From: Bacillus sp. S/N-304-OC-R1
GTDB taxonomy: Bacteria; Bacillota; Bacilli; Bacillales; Cytobacillaceae
DNA length: 64,000 bases
Direction: 5' to 3'
Assembly (NCBI RefSeq): GCF_019749375.1
Contig: NZ_JACWFE010000001.1
Location: forward strand, 744,001 to 808,000
Below, piece by piece: positions 8,173-17,774 of the stretch. Position numbers and translations under genes: made by a program. The number at the start of each line of letters is the position of its first letter. Position 1 is the stretch's first letter. The notes under the pieces are model-generated. The model saw only the letters and a program-made list of their open reading frames with translations, was not told the DNA's origin and ran no database searches.

Positions 8173-8211
8173 AATTTAACAAGCTGACATTAAATGTCAG
8201 CTTGTTAAATT
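8173..8211. terminator. bidirectional terminator with 18-bp perfect stem
   Basis: AATTTAACAAGCTGACAT pairs perfectly with its complement around a TAA loop and is followed by T-runs on both strands. It serves the convergent genes ending at 8171 and 8205; it overlaps the stop codon of the latter. Confidence 0.9.
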
Positions 8212-8612
8212 TTTTCTAATGTCACAGGCAGTGCATTGATCATTTTTCCTTCTTTGTTACGTTCATATAAATAAAGAATGATTGTTCCGCTATTAGGAAA
8301 GCTTTCCTCTTGAATGTTAATATTTATTGTAAAAGGTGACCATTCAGGAAAGTGTTTCTTCGTTGTTTGCTTCTTTTCTGAGATAAATTCGTTATGCCCA
8401 TCCTCCACTAAATAATAAAATTCGCCACTTTCAGGTCGTGCCTCACCAGTTACAGTATAGCGCCCTTTATTACCGCTTACCTCTATGTTTTGAAATGCTT
8501 CCATGGCAGCCTCCTCCTTTTCATTATAGCTAACCAAAGAATGTACCATTTCTTCAGCATATGGCGAATAAGAGCCAATAATGAATAAATAAGTTAAAAT
8601 AGCATAAAGCAT
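8205..8612 (-). CDS. membrane-anchored or secreted protein with Gmad2/Ig-like domain
   Basis: A 135-aa protein with a hydrophobic N-terminus (LYAILTYLFIIGSY) that is a signal peptide or anchor. The rest has a beta-rich pattern (IEVSGNKGRYTVTGEARPE, then FYYLVEDGH, HFPEWSPFTINI, NSGTIILYLYERN) like Gmad2-type immunoglobulin-like domains of Bacillus secreted proteins. No function is known. The start at ATG 8610-8612 has GGAGGG upstream. yitT is the upstream gene on the same strand, about 20 bp away, so the two may share a transcript. Confidence 0.6.
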   Translation of the reverse strand: MLYAILTYLFIIGSYSPYAEEMVHSLVSYNEKEEAAMEAFQNIEVSGNKGRYTVTGEARPESGEFYYLVEDGHNEFISEKKQTTKKHFPEWSPFTININIQEESFPNSGTIILYLYERNKEGKMINALPVTLEKI

Positions 8613-8632
8613 TTTATCCCTCCAGAGGTTAA

Positions 8633-9463
8633 TTATTCCTTTCGGAAGAACCCAAGCACACCAACAGTTTGCACAATATTAGTAAAAGCATTTGAATCTA
8701 CTTCTTTAATTATCCTCTCGATATCAAATAATTCATACCGTGTTATAACAGTCATAAGAATTTCTTTATCCTCATTCGTAAATGATCCTCTTGCAGGTAT
8801 AATCGTAATGCCCCTTAGCAGTTTTTCATGAATGACTTTCTTCATTTCTGCTGATTTTTTTGTAATAATCATGACTGTTAACTTTTCATGTCTCGTGTGT
8901 ATTGCATCAATAACTCTTGTAGAAACATAAAGAGTTACAATTGTATACAATGCTTTTTCCCAGCCGAAGAGAGCACCGGCCGTAATAATAATGATTCCAT
9001 TAAGGATGAAGAAATACGTACCGATCGGCTTATCCTTTAGACGAGAAAGAATCATTGCAATAATGTCCATCCCCCCTGTTGAAGCACCCCACTTTAAAGT
9101 TAATCCTACACCAACAGCTCCGATGACTCCGCCAAAGACCGCATTTAATAAAATATCATCCGAAAATTGCTTTTCAGGAATCACTTCCAAAAAGAATGAC
9201 ATTAGCAACACACTCAAGAAGCTATAAAGAGTAAATGATCTGCCTACCTTTTTCCATCCTAGAATAGCAACTGGAATATTTAAGAGAAACAGGAGCACTC
9301 CTGTTGAAAGACTCCCTCCTAAAATGCTTGATATTAGCTGAGCCGTTCCAGCAAATCCGCTCGAATAAATATTGGCGGGAATTAAGAAAAAATTCATAGC
9401 AATTGCTCCAAGCAAAGCACCAAATAAAACAACAATAAACTTCTTTATTCTTAGCCAAATCAT
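8633..9463 (-). CDS. yitT: YitT-family membrane protein (DUF161/DUF2179)
   Basis: A 276-aa protein with five to six hydrophobic segments in the first 190 residues (e.g. FIVVLFGALLGAIAMNFFLIPANIYSSG split over two helices; GGVIGAVGVGLTLKWGASTGGMD) and a soluble C-terminal DUF2179 domain (about 195-276). The function of this widespread family is unknown. ATG 9463 follows AGGTGG. Order yitU-yitT-yitS is as in B. subtilis. Confidence 0.88.
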   Translation of the reverse strand: MIWLRIKKFIVVLFGALLGAIAMNFFLIPANIYSSGFAGTAQLISSILGGSLSTGVLLFLLNIPVAILGWKKVGRSFTLYSFLSVLLMSFFLEVIPEKQFSDDILLNAVFGGVIGAVGVGLTLKWGASTGGMDIIAMILSRLKDKPIGTYFFILNGIIIITAGALFGWEKALYTIVTLYVSTRVIDAIHTRHEKLTVMIITKKSAEMKKVIHEKLLRGITIIPARGSFTNEDKEILMTVITRYELFDIERIIKEVDSNAFTNIVQTVGVLGFFRKE

Positions 9464-9578
9464 ATGTTACCACCTACCTAACTTATTAGTTATTACCCAA
9501 AAATGGTATTTATATTGTCTTTTCTTCCTATTTTCTATAAACTTAAGATTATATAGTTTGGAAAGCAGGTGAATATGT

Positions 9579-10436
9579 ATGTCAGTAAAAATTTTGACAG
9601 ACAGCGCATGTGATTTACCTTTACATTATTATGAAGAAAATAACATTACTCTTTTTCCATTAAAAGTCCACTTAGACGATACTGAATATGAAGATTTAGT
9701 TACGATAAATCCGAAAACCGTTTATGAAGCAATACGCCAGGGAAAGGTGCCAAAAACATCCCAGGCTTCACCGTTAGCGTTTGAAGAAGCTTTTACAAAC
9801 ATGGCAAAAAACAATGAAGATGGAATATATATTGCATTTTCTTCAGAATTATCTGGTACATATCAAACGGCAGTTATGATTCTTGAGCAAGTTAAGGAGC
9901 AGTATCCCGATTTTAAATTAACCATTATAGACACAAAATGTGCATCACTTGGGTATGGAATAATTGTTCAAGAGGCTGTAAAGCTTGCTAAGGAAAACGC
10001 TTCTAAAGAAACGATTTTAGAAGAAATTGTATTCCAATCCAAGCATATGGAGCATCTATTCACTGTCCACGATCTTGACTATCTTGCAAAGGGCGGCCGT
10101 GTCTCGAAAGCCTCAGCTTTCCTTGGCGGTTTATTAAACATTAAGCCATTATTAAATGTTGAAGATGGAAAGCTTGTTCCCATTGAAAAACATCGAGGCA
10201 AAAAGAAACTTATGCGCCGTATTCTTGAAATTATGAAAGAACGCGGAGAAGCTCTTGATCGTCAAGTTATTGGTATTAGCCATGCAGATGATGAAGAAAC
10301 TGCTTTAGAAATGAAAGAAATGATTACTCAGGAATTTAACGTAAAAAATGTTTTCATTTCCTCAATAGGTGCAGCAATTGGTTCCCATACAGGACCGGGT
10401 ACAATCGCAATTTTTTTCCTAAATAAAGCAAAATAG
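9579..10436 (+). CDS. yitS: DegV-family fatty-acid-binding protein (YitS)
   Basis: A 285-aa DegV protein: KILTDSACDLP at the N-terminus, KTSQASPLAFEEAF, and the fatty-acid-binding landmarks ISSELSGTYQTA-like (here AFSSELSGTYQTA) and LDYLAKGGRVSKASA. DegV/FakB proteins present bound fatty acids to the FakA kinase for phospholipid synthesis; no fakA is nearby. Full length. Start at ATG 9579 after AAAGCAGGTGA. Confidence 0.88.
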   Translation: MSVKILTDSACDLPLHYYEENNITLFPLKVHLDDTEYEDLVTINPKTVYEAIRQGKVPKTSQASPLAFEEAFTNMAKNNEDGIYIAFSSELSGTYQTAVMILEQVKEQYPDFKLTIIDTKCASLGYGIIVQEAVKLAKENASKETILEEIVFQSKHMEHLFTVHDLDYLAKGGRVSKASAFLGGLLNIKPLLNVEDGKLVPIEKHRGKKKLMRRILEIMKERGEALDRQVIGISHADDEETALEMKEMITQEFNVKNVFISSIGAAIGSHTGPGTIAIFFLNKAK

Positions 10437-10546
10437 CCAGTTGGCATACATACGAATACTCCTTTTATTTTTACAGACACTATCATTAGACAACCTTGAT
10501 AAAAGGTTGAAATTTGTTAGCAAGATAAGGAAGGAGTAATCATATT

Positions 10547-10678
10547 ATGCCCCGTACTTCTGATAATGATAAAAAAGCGAAGGATAATAATGCCCTTCGC
10601 CATGAAAAAAATATGATGCGTGAAAAAAATCGAAAAGCAGGAAAAAACCAGTATTCGAAAAAGACCGATCATTTATAA
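10547..10678 (+). CDS. DUF3941-like small basic protein, 43 aa
   Basis: A 43-residue, Lys/Arg/Asn-rich protein (MPRTSDNDKKAKDNNALR; C-terminal NQYSKKTDHL) that resembles DUF3941, a short Bacillaceae family of unknown function. ATG 10547 follows AAGGAAGGAG, and a strong terminator follows the TAA. Its own ribosome site and terminator support expression, probably separately from yitS, 110 bp upstream. Confidence 0.75.
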   Translation: MPRTSDNDKKAKDNNALRHEKNMMREKNRKAGKNQYSKKTDHL

Positions 10679-10679
10679 A

Positions 10680-10714
10680 AATAACCGAGCAAGCTTTACA
10701 CTTGCTCGGTTATT
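10680..10714. terminator. bidirectional terminator
   Basis: A perfect 13-bp stem ATAACCGAGCAAG / CTTGCTCGGTTAT with a 7-nt loop and flanking T-rich tract, between the 43-aa gene and the convergent cvfB. Confidence 0.88.
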
Positions 10715-11578
10715 TTATTCCTCCTTTATATAAGTCCAGTTTTCTTCCTGATAGACTTTTCCTTCCTTCATTAACCGACCCAGTGCTCGTTTAAAGGAAG
10801 CCTTGCTCATCTGAAAACGGTCTTGTATATCTTCCGGAGCACTCTTATCACTATAAGGCATAGCCCCATTCCGTAATTTTAAATAAGAAAGAATTTTATC
10901 TGAATCCTCATCAAGTGATTCTTGTTTTCTCGGAGCTAGCGAAACATTGATTGTTCCGTCTTCTTTTACATCAATAATTCTTCCTTCCACTCGTTCTCCC
11001 AGCCGTGGTTCTGTACCGCGCTGAGACTCATGGATGAAACCTTTAAAGCCTTCAGCCGTTATAATCCAGCTTCCAACCTTTGCTGTTCTGTAAATATGTC
11101 CATGAATGTTTTTATTAAAATCCTGCCTCGTTGCTTTTACTGACAGTTGTTCAATAACCGGATCAGTAGCCAGCTTCACATAAATACGGTTATTACGATT
11201 CACTCTAAGTGTAATGTAAAGTAAATCCCCTGCTTGTGGCCATACAGATTTATGGACTGGAAGATCTTCTTTGCCAAGCAGCATATCCTTTTTTATGCCA
11301 ATATTTACAAATACACCAAGTCCTGCTTGAACATCACCAACAACTGCCCATCCGTAGGATTCAGTCGTAATGCTAGGAATTGTTGTGGTCGCCGCGACTC
11401 TTCCTTTTGAATCTGTGTAAAGGAAAACATCTACTTCCTGACCTTCTTCTAATTCTTTGTCTGCATCATTCTGATGCAAAAGAACATCCTCAGTACCATC
11501 TGATAAAAAATAACCAAAATCAGCAAGTCTTTCAACCTTTAGCGTAACTATTCGGCCAATATATTCATTAATCGACAT
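10715..11578 (-). CDS. cvfB: CvfB-family S1-domain RNA-binding protein (YitL)
   Basis: A 287-aa protein with three S1-like beta-barrel regions (residues about 5-60, 70-130, 150-215) and a C-terminal winged helix (ILSYLKLRNGAMPYSDKSAPEDIQDRF). CvfB proteins bind RNA and affect virulence or regulatory genes in Staphylococcus; in Bacillus the role is not well defined. ATG 11578 follows AAAGGAGG. It is divergent from yajQ. Confidence 0.9.
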   Translation of the reverse strand: MSINEYIGRIVTLKVERLADFGYFLSDGTEDVLLHQNDADKELEEGQEVDVFLYTDSKGRVAATTTIPSITTESYGWAVVGDVQAGLGVFVNIGIKKDMLLGKEDLPVHKSVWPQAGDLLYITLRVNRNNRIYVKLATDPVIEQLSVKATRQDFNKNIHGHIYRTAKVGSWIITAEGFKGFIHESQRGTEPRLGERVEGRIIDVKEDGTINVSLAPRKQESLDEDSDKILSYLKLRNGAMPYSDKSAPEDIQDRFQMSKASFKRALGRLMKEGKVYQEENWTYIKEE

Positions 11579-11745
11579 TTATATCCTCCTTTAAATAAAA
11601 CCCTTAATCTATACTAAATGAGCATGAACTCCTAAAGTTGTTTGGACTGCTATATTTTACTATAATTATAAGTAAAGTAAAACTTCTTTTCAAAAGTCCC
11701 CATCTTTATAGCTTTTGAGAAGATAGGAAGCTTAAGGAGGCATTT

Positions 11746-12237
11746 ATGTCAAAAGAGAGTTCATTTGATATTGTATCCAAAGTTGACTTTTCGGAAGTAA
11801 GTAACGCCATTAATATTGCACTGAAAGAAATTCAAACACGGTATGATTTTAAAGGCAGCAAGAGTACAGCTTCACTTGATAAAGAAGAACTCGTGCTTAT
11901 TTCCGATGATGAGTACAAGCTTGGACAGCTTAAAGATGTATTATTAAGTAAGATGATAAGAAGAGGCATCCCGATAAAAAATCTCGATTACGGGAAAATT
12001 GAACCAGCTTCAGGCGGTACCGTACGCCAGAGAGCTAAGATAGCCCAAGGAATTGACAAAGAAAATGCAAAGAAAATTAATCTTCTTATTAAGAACAGCG
12101 GCCTAAAAGTAAAAAGCCAAATTCAGGATGATCAAATACGTGTTACCGGAAAAAGCCGTGACGAACTGCAAAAGATTATTACAGCGGTTAAAGATGCTGA
12201 CTTAACAGTAGAAGTTCAATTTGTTAATTACCGTTAA
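11746..12237 (+). CDS. yajQ: YajQ-family nucleotide-binding protein (YitK)
   Basis: A 163-aa full-length YajQ protein: [19 protein letters not shown] at the N-terminus, [11 protein letters not shown], and [23 protein letters not shown] in the middle. Homologues bind cyclic-di-GMP or nucleotides/RNA; the partner in Bacillus is not established. The start follows TAAGGAGG. It is the last gene before a strong terminator. Confidence 0.93.
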   Translation: MSKESSFDIVSKVDFSEVSNAINIALKEIQTRYDFKGSKSTASLDKEELVLISDDEYKLGQLKDVLLSKMIRRGIPIKNLDYGKIEPASGGTVRQRAKIAQGIDKENAKKINLLIKNSGLKVKSQIQDDQIRVTGKSRDELQKIITAVKDADLTVEVQFVNYR

Positions 12238-12252
12238 TATTATTCACAAAAG

Positions 12253-12281
12253 AAGCCAAAGGGGCATCCTTTGGCTTTTTT
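12253..12281. terminator. terminator after yajQ
   Basis: AAGCCAAAGG pairs with CCTTTGGCTT around GGCAT, followed by T6. It also serves the convergent amylase-like gene more weakly. Confidence 0.88.
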
Positions 12282-12290
12282 ACTTATTAA

Positions 12291-13823
12291 TTATTCTTGA
12301 GATTGCTTTCGCTTCGATCTTCTCCAAACAGTGATGATGAATCCAATAAACGCTCCATATACTACAATGGTAGCAATAACATATGGGATGTTAATACCCG
12401 ATTTCGGTGATAATACATAAATCTCGGCTTCTTCTCTATCAATAAAAAGTTTATATTGATGATCTTCACTCTTAGCAAGATCATTTGTCAATAAACCACG
12501 AAGCTCTTTGTTATCAGCTAATTCATCTGCATTTATTGTAATATTCCGTGACTCTGAACTGTTATTAATAAGAATAACAGTCGTTTCATCTTCATATGTC
12601 CGTTTATACGCTTGAACCCCATTTTCCTCAGCAAGCAGCTTCAAATCTCCTCTTGTTAAGCTAGGATAAGAGTTACGGACTTCTGCGAGCTTAGTTATAT
12701 AATCAATAAGATCCTTATCCGTCCTAAAGTCCATCTTTCTATGATTATCGGGACCAAGTCCTCCATCTAAAGCAATTTCACTGCCATAATATAAAATAGG
12801 TATGCCTGGAACTGTATAAAGGTACGTTAATGCTAACTTCCATCTTGGACCAGGATGCTGATTTTTTGAAATGATGTCACGGGTATAACGTACTAATTTA
12901 TGATCATCTAGCAATGAACCCATTAAGTATGGGTTTTTGTAGACTGACAATAACTCTTCCGTTTTGGCCGAAAGCTTATTCAAGGACTGGTCGACTTCCA
13001 CAAAAGCTGGTCTTAGCGACTCTGTAAGCGGAAAATCTAAAAACCCATCGATTCCTGTATCTTCATATTCAGTTATCATTTGAGGATCATTAGATCTAAC
13101 CTCTCCTAAAATGTAAAAGTCCTTCTTAACATTTTTTGCTCCTTTAACAAAATCTGTTAAAAAGCCTTTAGGAACTCCGGTAACTTCATCAAGATAATAT
13201 CCATCTATATTCGTTTCCGTAATCCACCATTTTGCAGCATCCAATAAATAATCTTTTACCTCAGTGTTGTCAAGATTCAAGCTAGGAAGATTGTTCAGCC
13301 AATCATTTTCAATATCCACTCCATCATGAGGATGGCTGGCTTCTGAAAGCCAATCTTTCTTTGCCGGGTCACTCACCCACGAATGATTTGGCCCAACATG
13401 ATTAATCGGAAAATCTAAAATCACTTTCATATTCCGGTTATGTATTTCCTTCACAAGCTTTTTAAACTCATCAATCGTACCAAAATGCTCCTCCGTATTG
13501 TAAAAGTCCTTTATCCAATACCCATGGTAGCCTTTGTCTTCATTATCAAATATAGGTGTGAGCCATATTGTGGTAAAGCCCATATCTTTTATGTAATCAA
13601 GCTTTTTTATGATTCCCAGAAAATCTCCGCCATGATAGCTTAGCGGGTCCTTAACATTTACATGAAAATCATTGTTATAATCCCCATTTTCGTAGCGGTC
13701 CACCATTAAAAAATAAATTGATTCATCTTGCCATCTTCTATCTTCTTTTTCTACTGCTCCTACTGGCAGAGCGTAAAAAAGAAGCAACGGAATTAAGCTC
13801 AGAGCCAACACTCTTTTCACCAT
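12291..13823 (-). CDS. exported GH13 alpha-amylase-like protein with altered catalytic regions
   Basis: A 510-aa protein with signal peptide (residues 1-23), a GH13 barrel, and a C-terminal transmembrane helix (about 483-503, IPYVIATIVVYGAFIGFIITV) followed by basic residues. Region I is DFPINH (137-142), the nucleophile position is Asp212 in GYYLDEV, and the acid is Glu241 in ILGEV. Two normally invariant residues differ: the Arg two before the nucleophile is Tyr210, and the usual Asn/Asp-His-Asp of region IV is DDHK (306-309), so the transition-state Asp is Lys309. It may be a cell-surface glucan-binding protein or an enzyme with unusual activity. Confidence 0.85.
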   Translation of the reverse strand: MVKRVLALSLIPLLLFYALPVGAVEKEDRRWQDESIYFLMVDRYENGDYNNDFHVNVKDPLSYHGGDFLGIIKKLDYIKDMGFTTIWLTPIFDNEDKGYHGYWIKDFYNTEEHFGTIDEFKKLVKEIHNRNMKVILDFPINHVGPNHSWVSDPAKKDWLSEASHPHDGVDIENDWLNNLPSLNLDNTEVKDYLLDAAKWWITETNIDGYYLDEVTGVPKGFLTDFVKGAKNVKKDFYILGEVRSNDPQMITEYEDTGIDGFLDFPLTESLRPAFVEVDQSLNKLSAKTEELLSVYKNPYLMGSLLDDHKLVRYTRDIISKNQHPGPRWKLALTYLYTVPGIPILYYGSEIALDGGLGPDNHRKMDFRTDKDLIDYITKLAEVRNSYPSLTRGDLKLLAEENGVQAYKRTYEDETTVILINNSSESRNITINADELADNKELRGLLTNDLAKSEDHQYKLFIDREEAEIYVLSPKSGINIPYVIATIVVYGAFIGFIITVWRRSKRKQSQE

Positions 13824-14109
13824 CTCCGCTCCCCCCTTCTATTACAAACAAGCTAATATACAACTCCTTTAGATTAGCCTTTTTCCCCCTATTCCGTCAA
13901 ATTTTTGAGGTGTCTCACCTATATTTTTCTTTATTTATGTAGATGAATTTAGGTATTCATCCCTATCAGAAAATCTAATTAGAGAATATCTTTATTTATA
14001 GGGATAATTTTTCAAATAATTAAAATGGAAAATAATAATGTATTTAAAGTTATAAAAATAGAAGAAACTGTCTAAAAAGATTCTTGAGGGAATTAGATGG
14101 AGGTTTAAT
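13824..14109. other. 286-bp divergent intergenic region
   Basis: AT-rich promoter region between the amylase-like gene and the YisN-like gene. AGATGGAGG lies directly upstream of ATG 14110. No repeat, operator or RNA gene was recognised. Confidence 0.5.
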
Positions 14110-14673
14110 ATGAATAAACAGCAGCGAACGAAACTGATAGAATATCAAACCCGTGCCTTTATCGAAGGGACCATTGAATATATTAATGATCAATGGGTAT
14201 TTTTTGATAAAGAAACTGATGAAGCATCATTACTTGAAGAATTCCTCCACCAGGATATTGAGGTTTTTCGCTTAAAGCGCTGGAAAAAAGGAATTTTACA
14301 TGAGGAAGGTAAATTATCAGCTGACAATGAAGTTCTACTGCTTAAAGATCAAGACACCATTAGAATACGAAAGCATCTGGTTTTTTCGCTTGAAAAGCTG
14401 CTTGAAGGGATGAATGATGATGCGTTTTTCCAATTCATCACAACATTAAATTCCTTACGGTTTTCAGTTTATGATTGCATTTATTGCTATAACCAGCTCT
14501 CTTTCCTTGATCACAACGAGAGGAAAAGCGGTGTGAACTTTATTGTTTTTGATAATCAGGACCATATTTGCAATGTACAGCATCATTTTAGCTATTTTGA
14601 AAAAATGAATGACCGCTTTGAATTTACATTAAACAGTGGTAAAAGAATGGTTATTGAAAAAATATCTTCATAA
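14110..14673 (+). CDS. DUF2777-like protein (YisN-like)
   Basis: A 187-aa soluble protein with no membrane segment or known catalytic motif; it is rich in aromatic and charged residues (EGTIEYINDQWVFFDKETDE; DCIYCYNQLSFLDHNERK). It looks like the DUF2777 family of Bacillus, and the position between yisL and yitK suits B. subtilis yisN. The match is from memory of the family, so the name is tentative. ATG 14110 has a good GGAGG, and a strong terminator follows. Confidence 0.6.
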   Translation: MNKQQRTKLIEYQTRAFIEGTIEYINDQWVFFDKETDEASLLEEFLHQDIEVFRLKRWKKGILHEEGKLSADNEVLLLKDQDTIRIRKHLVFSLEKLLEGMNDDAFFQFITTLNSLRFSVYDCIYCYNQLSFLDHNERKSGVNFIVFDNQDHICNVQHHFSYFEKMNDRFEFTLNSGKRMVIEKISS

Positions 14674-14706
14674 AAAGGTGACTCACTGCTGAGGTGAGTC
14701 ACCTTT
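14674..14706. terminator. bidirectional terminator
   Basis: AAAGGTGACTCAC pairs perfectly with GTGAGTCACCTTT (13 bp) between the YisN-like gene and the convergent FIST-EAL gene. Confidence 0.88.
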
Positions 14707-14715
14707 AAATCTCTT

Positions 14716-17634
14716 CTATCTCTCCATTTTAGCTAATTCCTTTAAGCCTTTTTCAAAATCGGTAATTTTAAGCGGCCTATGAATATAGAATCCTTGAGCA
14801 TAATGGCAATTAAGCTCCTTAAGAAGCTCAATTTGTTCCTTTGTTTCAACTCCTTCTGCTACTACCTTTACCTCGAGACCATGACCCATTGTAATAATAG
14901 CTTTTACGATGGCAATATCATATGTGTCTTCACGTAAATTATTTATAAAAGAACGATCAATCTTTAATGTGTTGATCGGTAAATCCTTTAAATAACTCAA
15001 TGAAGAGTAACCCGTGCCAAAATCGTCAATTGAAACCTTTACCCCTAGTTGTTGAAGATCCCGCATTATGGGAATGCTGTAATCTATATTAGTCAACATC
15101 GTACTTTCAGTTAACTCCAACGTTAAGTATTGGGGATCCAAATTTGATTCATTTAGAGCCTGTTTAACGTCATTCATAAATCCAGGCTGCTGAAATTGAT
15201 AGGCCGAAACATTGACAGCAACAGATAGATGATGATTTCCAAGTGTCTGCCACTTTTTATTTTGGTTACATGCAGTTTGAAGCACCCATCTTCCTATTTC
15301 TTGGATAATCCCTGTTTCCTCTGCAAGTGGGATAAATTCTGCAGGCGATACTAGCCCAAGCTTTGGGTGGTTCCAGCGAATAAGTGCTTCACTGCCGTAA
15401 ATTTTTCCAGTTTCTAAATCTATTAAAGGCTGATACATTAAATAAAATTCATCTTTATGGAGGGCTTTTCGCAAATAGCTCTCTAATTCTAGCCTATTCA
15501 TAGCTTGATCATTCATTTCAGTAGAGAAGAATGTAATCCGGTTCCCTCCCTGATCTTTCGAACGATTTGTGGCATTATCAGCATTCTTTAATAATTCATG
15601 CTCATTTGTGCCGTCTTCAGGATAAAAGCTCACTCCGATGCTTGCAGTCACGAAGAATTCCTGGTTTTCGTGATGAACTGGCTTCGAAATCTCTGTTAGT
15701 ATCGATTTTGATACTTTCATTACCTCATCTATTTGTACATCCTTTGAGAGGATCACAGTAAATTTATCCCCGCTAAATCTTCCAATATAAGATCCGCTTG
15801 GAAGAACCTTTTCTATTCGATAAGCGAGCTCCTTAAGAATCAAATCTCCCGCAAAATGCCCCAAACTATCATTGATTAATTTAAAACGGTCAATATCAAT
15901 CGAAAGGACAGCTAGCATTCGTTTTTTCTTTTTTGCGCGCCGCAGCATTTCTTCAAGCTGTTCAGTAAACCTCATTCGGTTAGGCAGACCTGTATCATGA
16001 TCAAAATTCGCTAATTCTGTGATCTTTTCCTCAATTTTCTTCTGCTCGGTCATGTTCTTGCCAATTACATAGAGCCCGATACATTCGCCATCTATAAAAA
16101 TGGGTATATTCTTAAAATGAATTAGATTCATTTCTCCATTCTTTGATAGAATAGTAGCGTTATAATATTGTTCTTTCCCCTTAATAGCTCTGAAAAAATG
16201 CATTCGAACCCTAGGAATATCTTCACTAATAACGTATTTTAAGGAGGAAGTGCCAATCACTTCTTCACGCTCATATCCAAATATCTCATTAAATATAGGA
16301 TTCACATTTGTGAAGTGGCCTTGTAAATCAGTACAGTAAACTATATCTGTATTATTATTGAACAAGGATTGATGAAATTGCTCAGATATCGTTAAGCTGT
16401 CATTCAATTGTCTAAAATCTTCTTGTGATGCTTCCATTAATTGCGTAAGCGAAGTTAAAGTTTTTAAATGTTCAGGCATTGCATATTTAAAGGTTAGTCC
16501 GCGGTTCGATTTATTTTCAGATGTTTGTTCAGAAAGAGATAAATACGTTAAAGATCCTCCACCAAACAGAGATGTACCTTGTTTTACTGTAAATACCTCC
16601 CCATTCGTGAAAAAGCCATTTGCAGGAGCAATAGTCTGAAGCATCAATAGTTCCTTTTCTGAAAAGTCATGTGCAATCCGCTGACGGGATAAGCTATTAT
16701 ATACAAAAATAGTTTCAACCGATTTCTTCGCTATTTGCTTGAACCCTTGTAATGTACTCTCAATCGTTGCCTCTATATCAGGATAGGAAAAGGAAAGTAG
16801 TTCACCCTCGCTTACGCTTTTACTTACCCTAATTGCTCCATTTTTCAAAATTCCCAAAATATATATCGGGGTTTTTTCTCCTTTATGACTGATGAATGGA
16901 AATTCAAATTTTGAGTGAGCAAATTCTTTAATAAAGCCTTCACCCAAATATTGTTTTAAAATTTGAACAGGCTTTTTCTTGTCTAAGGAATAAATAGTAT
17001 CTTCATTTGCCTTTGTAATTGCAAAAGTTTTTCCAATTTCCTGCCAATTAAAGTGGTTATTCACTTGGGCATACAGCTGTTTACTTTGAAGCGCAACCCC
17101 AACGACTCCTTGACTGGTTAAATCATTACCTGCCATTGAATAGGATACATGATTTAATCCACAAGTCCCAGCCGTCCCTCCTGAAACGACTAGTTGTGGA
17201 TTTCCATCATATACACCCTCCAATAAAGATTGATAATTCACTTTTTCCCCAGCAGCAAATAAAATAAGTGCTTTTGTATCAAAATCTATTATTTGCTGGG
17301 CAATTTTTTTGCCCATATCATAGCTATTTTCAAAGGATTTTTGTTGAAGGAGGATTGTACGCAATTCTGTTTTTTCAAATATTGTAAAAGATAGGATTGT
17401 GTTATTTTCTTTAATCCTTCCTTCAAAAATACCAGATGAAGTTGTACACCCGATGACTGTGGCTTGAGGGAGCATTTCTTTTAGGGTGCATTGCAAATCT
17501 ATTATGTACTCCCTTTCTGTAATCCCTGAAAAAATTTGAACGAGCAGGCTAGGATACTCACTCAGTTCATGCTTTTCTATAAAACTATTTAATTGACTTT
17601 TATTTTCATAAAGACTAGTCATTGTTTTTGCCAT
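14716..17634 (-). CDS. FIST-PAS-GGDEF-EAL signalling protein (c-di-GMP phosphodiesterase)
   Basis: About 972 aa. Domain order: FIST N and C sensory domains (about 1-380), PAS (about 430-545, TDIVYCTDLQGHFTNVNPIF), GGDEF (about 550-710) and EAL (about 720-972). The GGDEF site is SGDKF (in GRFSGDKFTVIL), so cyclase activity is unlikely. The EAL site looks complete: SEALIRWNHP, NVSAYQF, ELTEST, DDFGTGYSSL, KIDRSFI and AEGVET. It should hydrolyse c-di-GMP in response to a small ligand. The frame extends to an ATG at 17682, but GGTGG precedes ATG 17634. No membrane segment is seen. Confidence 0.88.
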   Translation of the reverse strand: MAKTMTSLYENKSQLNSFIEKHELSEYPSLLVQIFSGITEREYIIDLQCTLKEMLPQATVIGCTTSSGIFEGRIKENNTILSFTIFEKTELRTILLQQKSFENSYDMGKKIAQQIIDFDTKALILFAAGEKVNYQSLLEGVYDGNPQLVVSGGTAGTCGLNHVSYSMAGNDLTSQGVVGVALQSKQLYAQVNNHFNWQEIGKTFAITKANEDTIYSLDKKKPVQILKQYLGEGFIKEFAHSKFEFPFISHKGEKTPIYILGILKNGAIRVSKSVSEGELLSFSYPDIEATIESTLQGFKQIAKKSVETIFVYNSLSRQRIAHDFSEKELLMLQTIAPANGFFTNGEVFTVKQGTSLFGGGSLTYLSLSEQTSENKSNRGLTFKYAMPEHLKTLTSLTQLMEASQEDFRQLNDSLTISEQFHQSLFNNNTDIVYCTDLQGHFTNVNPIFNEIFGYEREEVIGTSSLKYVISEDIPRVRMHFFRAIKGKEQYYNATILSKNGEMNLIHFKNIPIFIDGECIGLYVIGKNMTEQKKIEEKITELANFDHDTGLPNRMRFTEQLEEMLRRAKKKKRMLAVLSIDIDRFKLINDSLGHFAGDLILKELAYRIEKVLPSGSYIGRFSGDKFTVILSKDVQIDEVMKVSKSILTEISKPVHHENQEFFVTASIGVSFYPEDGTNEHELLKNADNATNRSKDQGGNRITFFSTEMNDQAMNRLELESYLRKALHKDEFYLMYQPLIDLETGKIYGSEALIRWNHPKLGLVSPAEFIPLAEETGIIQEIGRWVLQTACNQNKKWQTLGNHHLSVAVNVSAYQFQQPGFMNDVKQALNESNLDPQYLTLELTESTMLTNIDYSIPIMRDLQQLGVKVSIDDFGTGYSSLSYLKDLPINTLKIDRSFINNLREDTYDIAIVKAIITMGHGLEVKVVAEGVETKEQIELLKELNCHYAQGFYIHRPLKITDFEKGLKELAKMER

Positions 17635-17712
17635 CGATCCACCACTAATTTGTGACATATTTATATGATAAAAATACCACAAAAACCGAAATGTTCATAT
17701 GTCTAAAAAAAG

Positions 17713-17739
17713 AAAAAGCTGCCTTTTTAGCAGCTTTTT
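17713..17739 (-). terminator. terminator of yisL
   Basis: AAAAAGCTGC / GCAGCTTTTT hairpin, followed on the minus strand by a T-rich run, between yisL and the start of the FIST gene. Confidence 0.75.
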
Positions 17740-17774
17740 ACTAGAAATTTGACAATTTTTATCAAAAATTCGCT

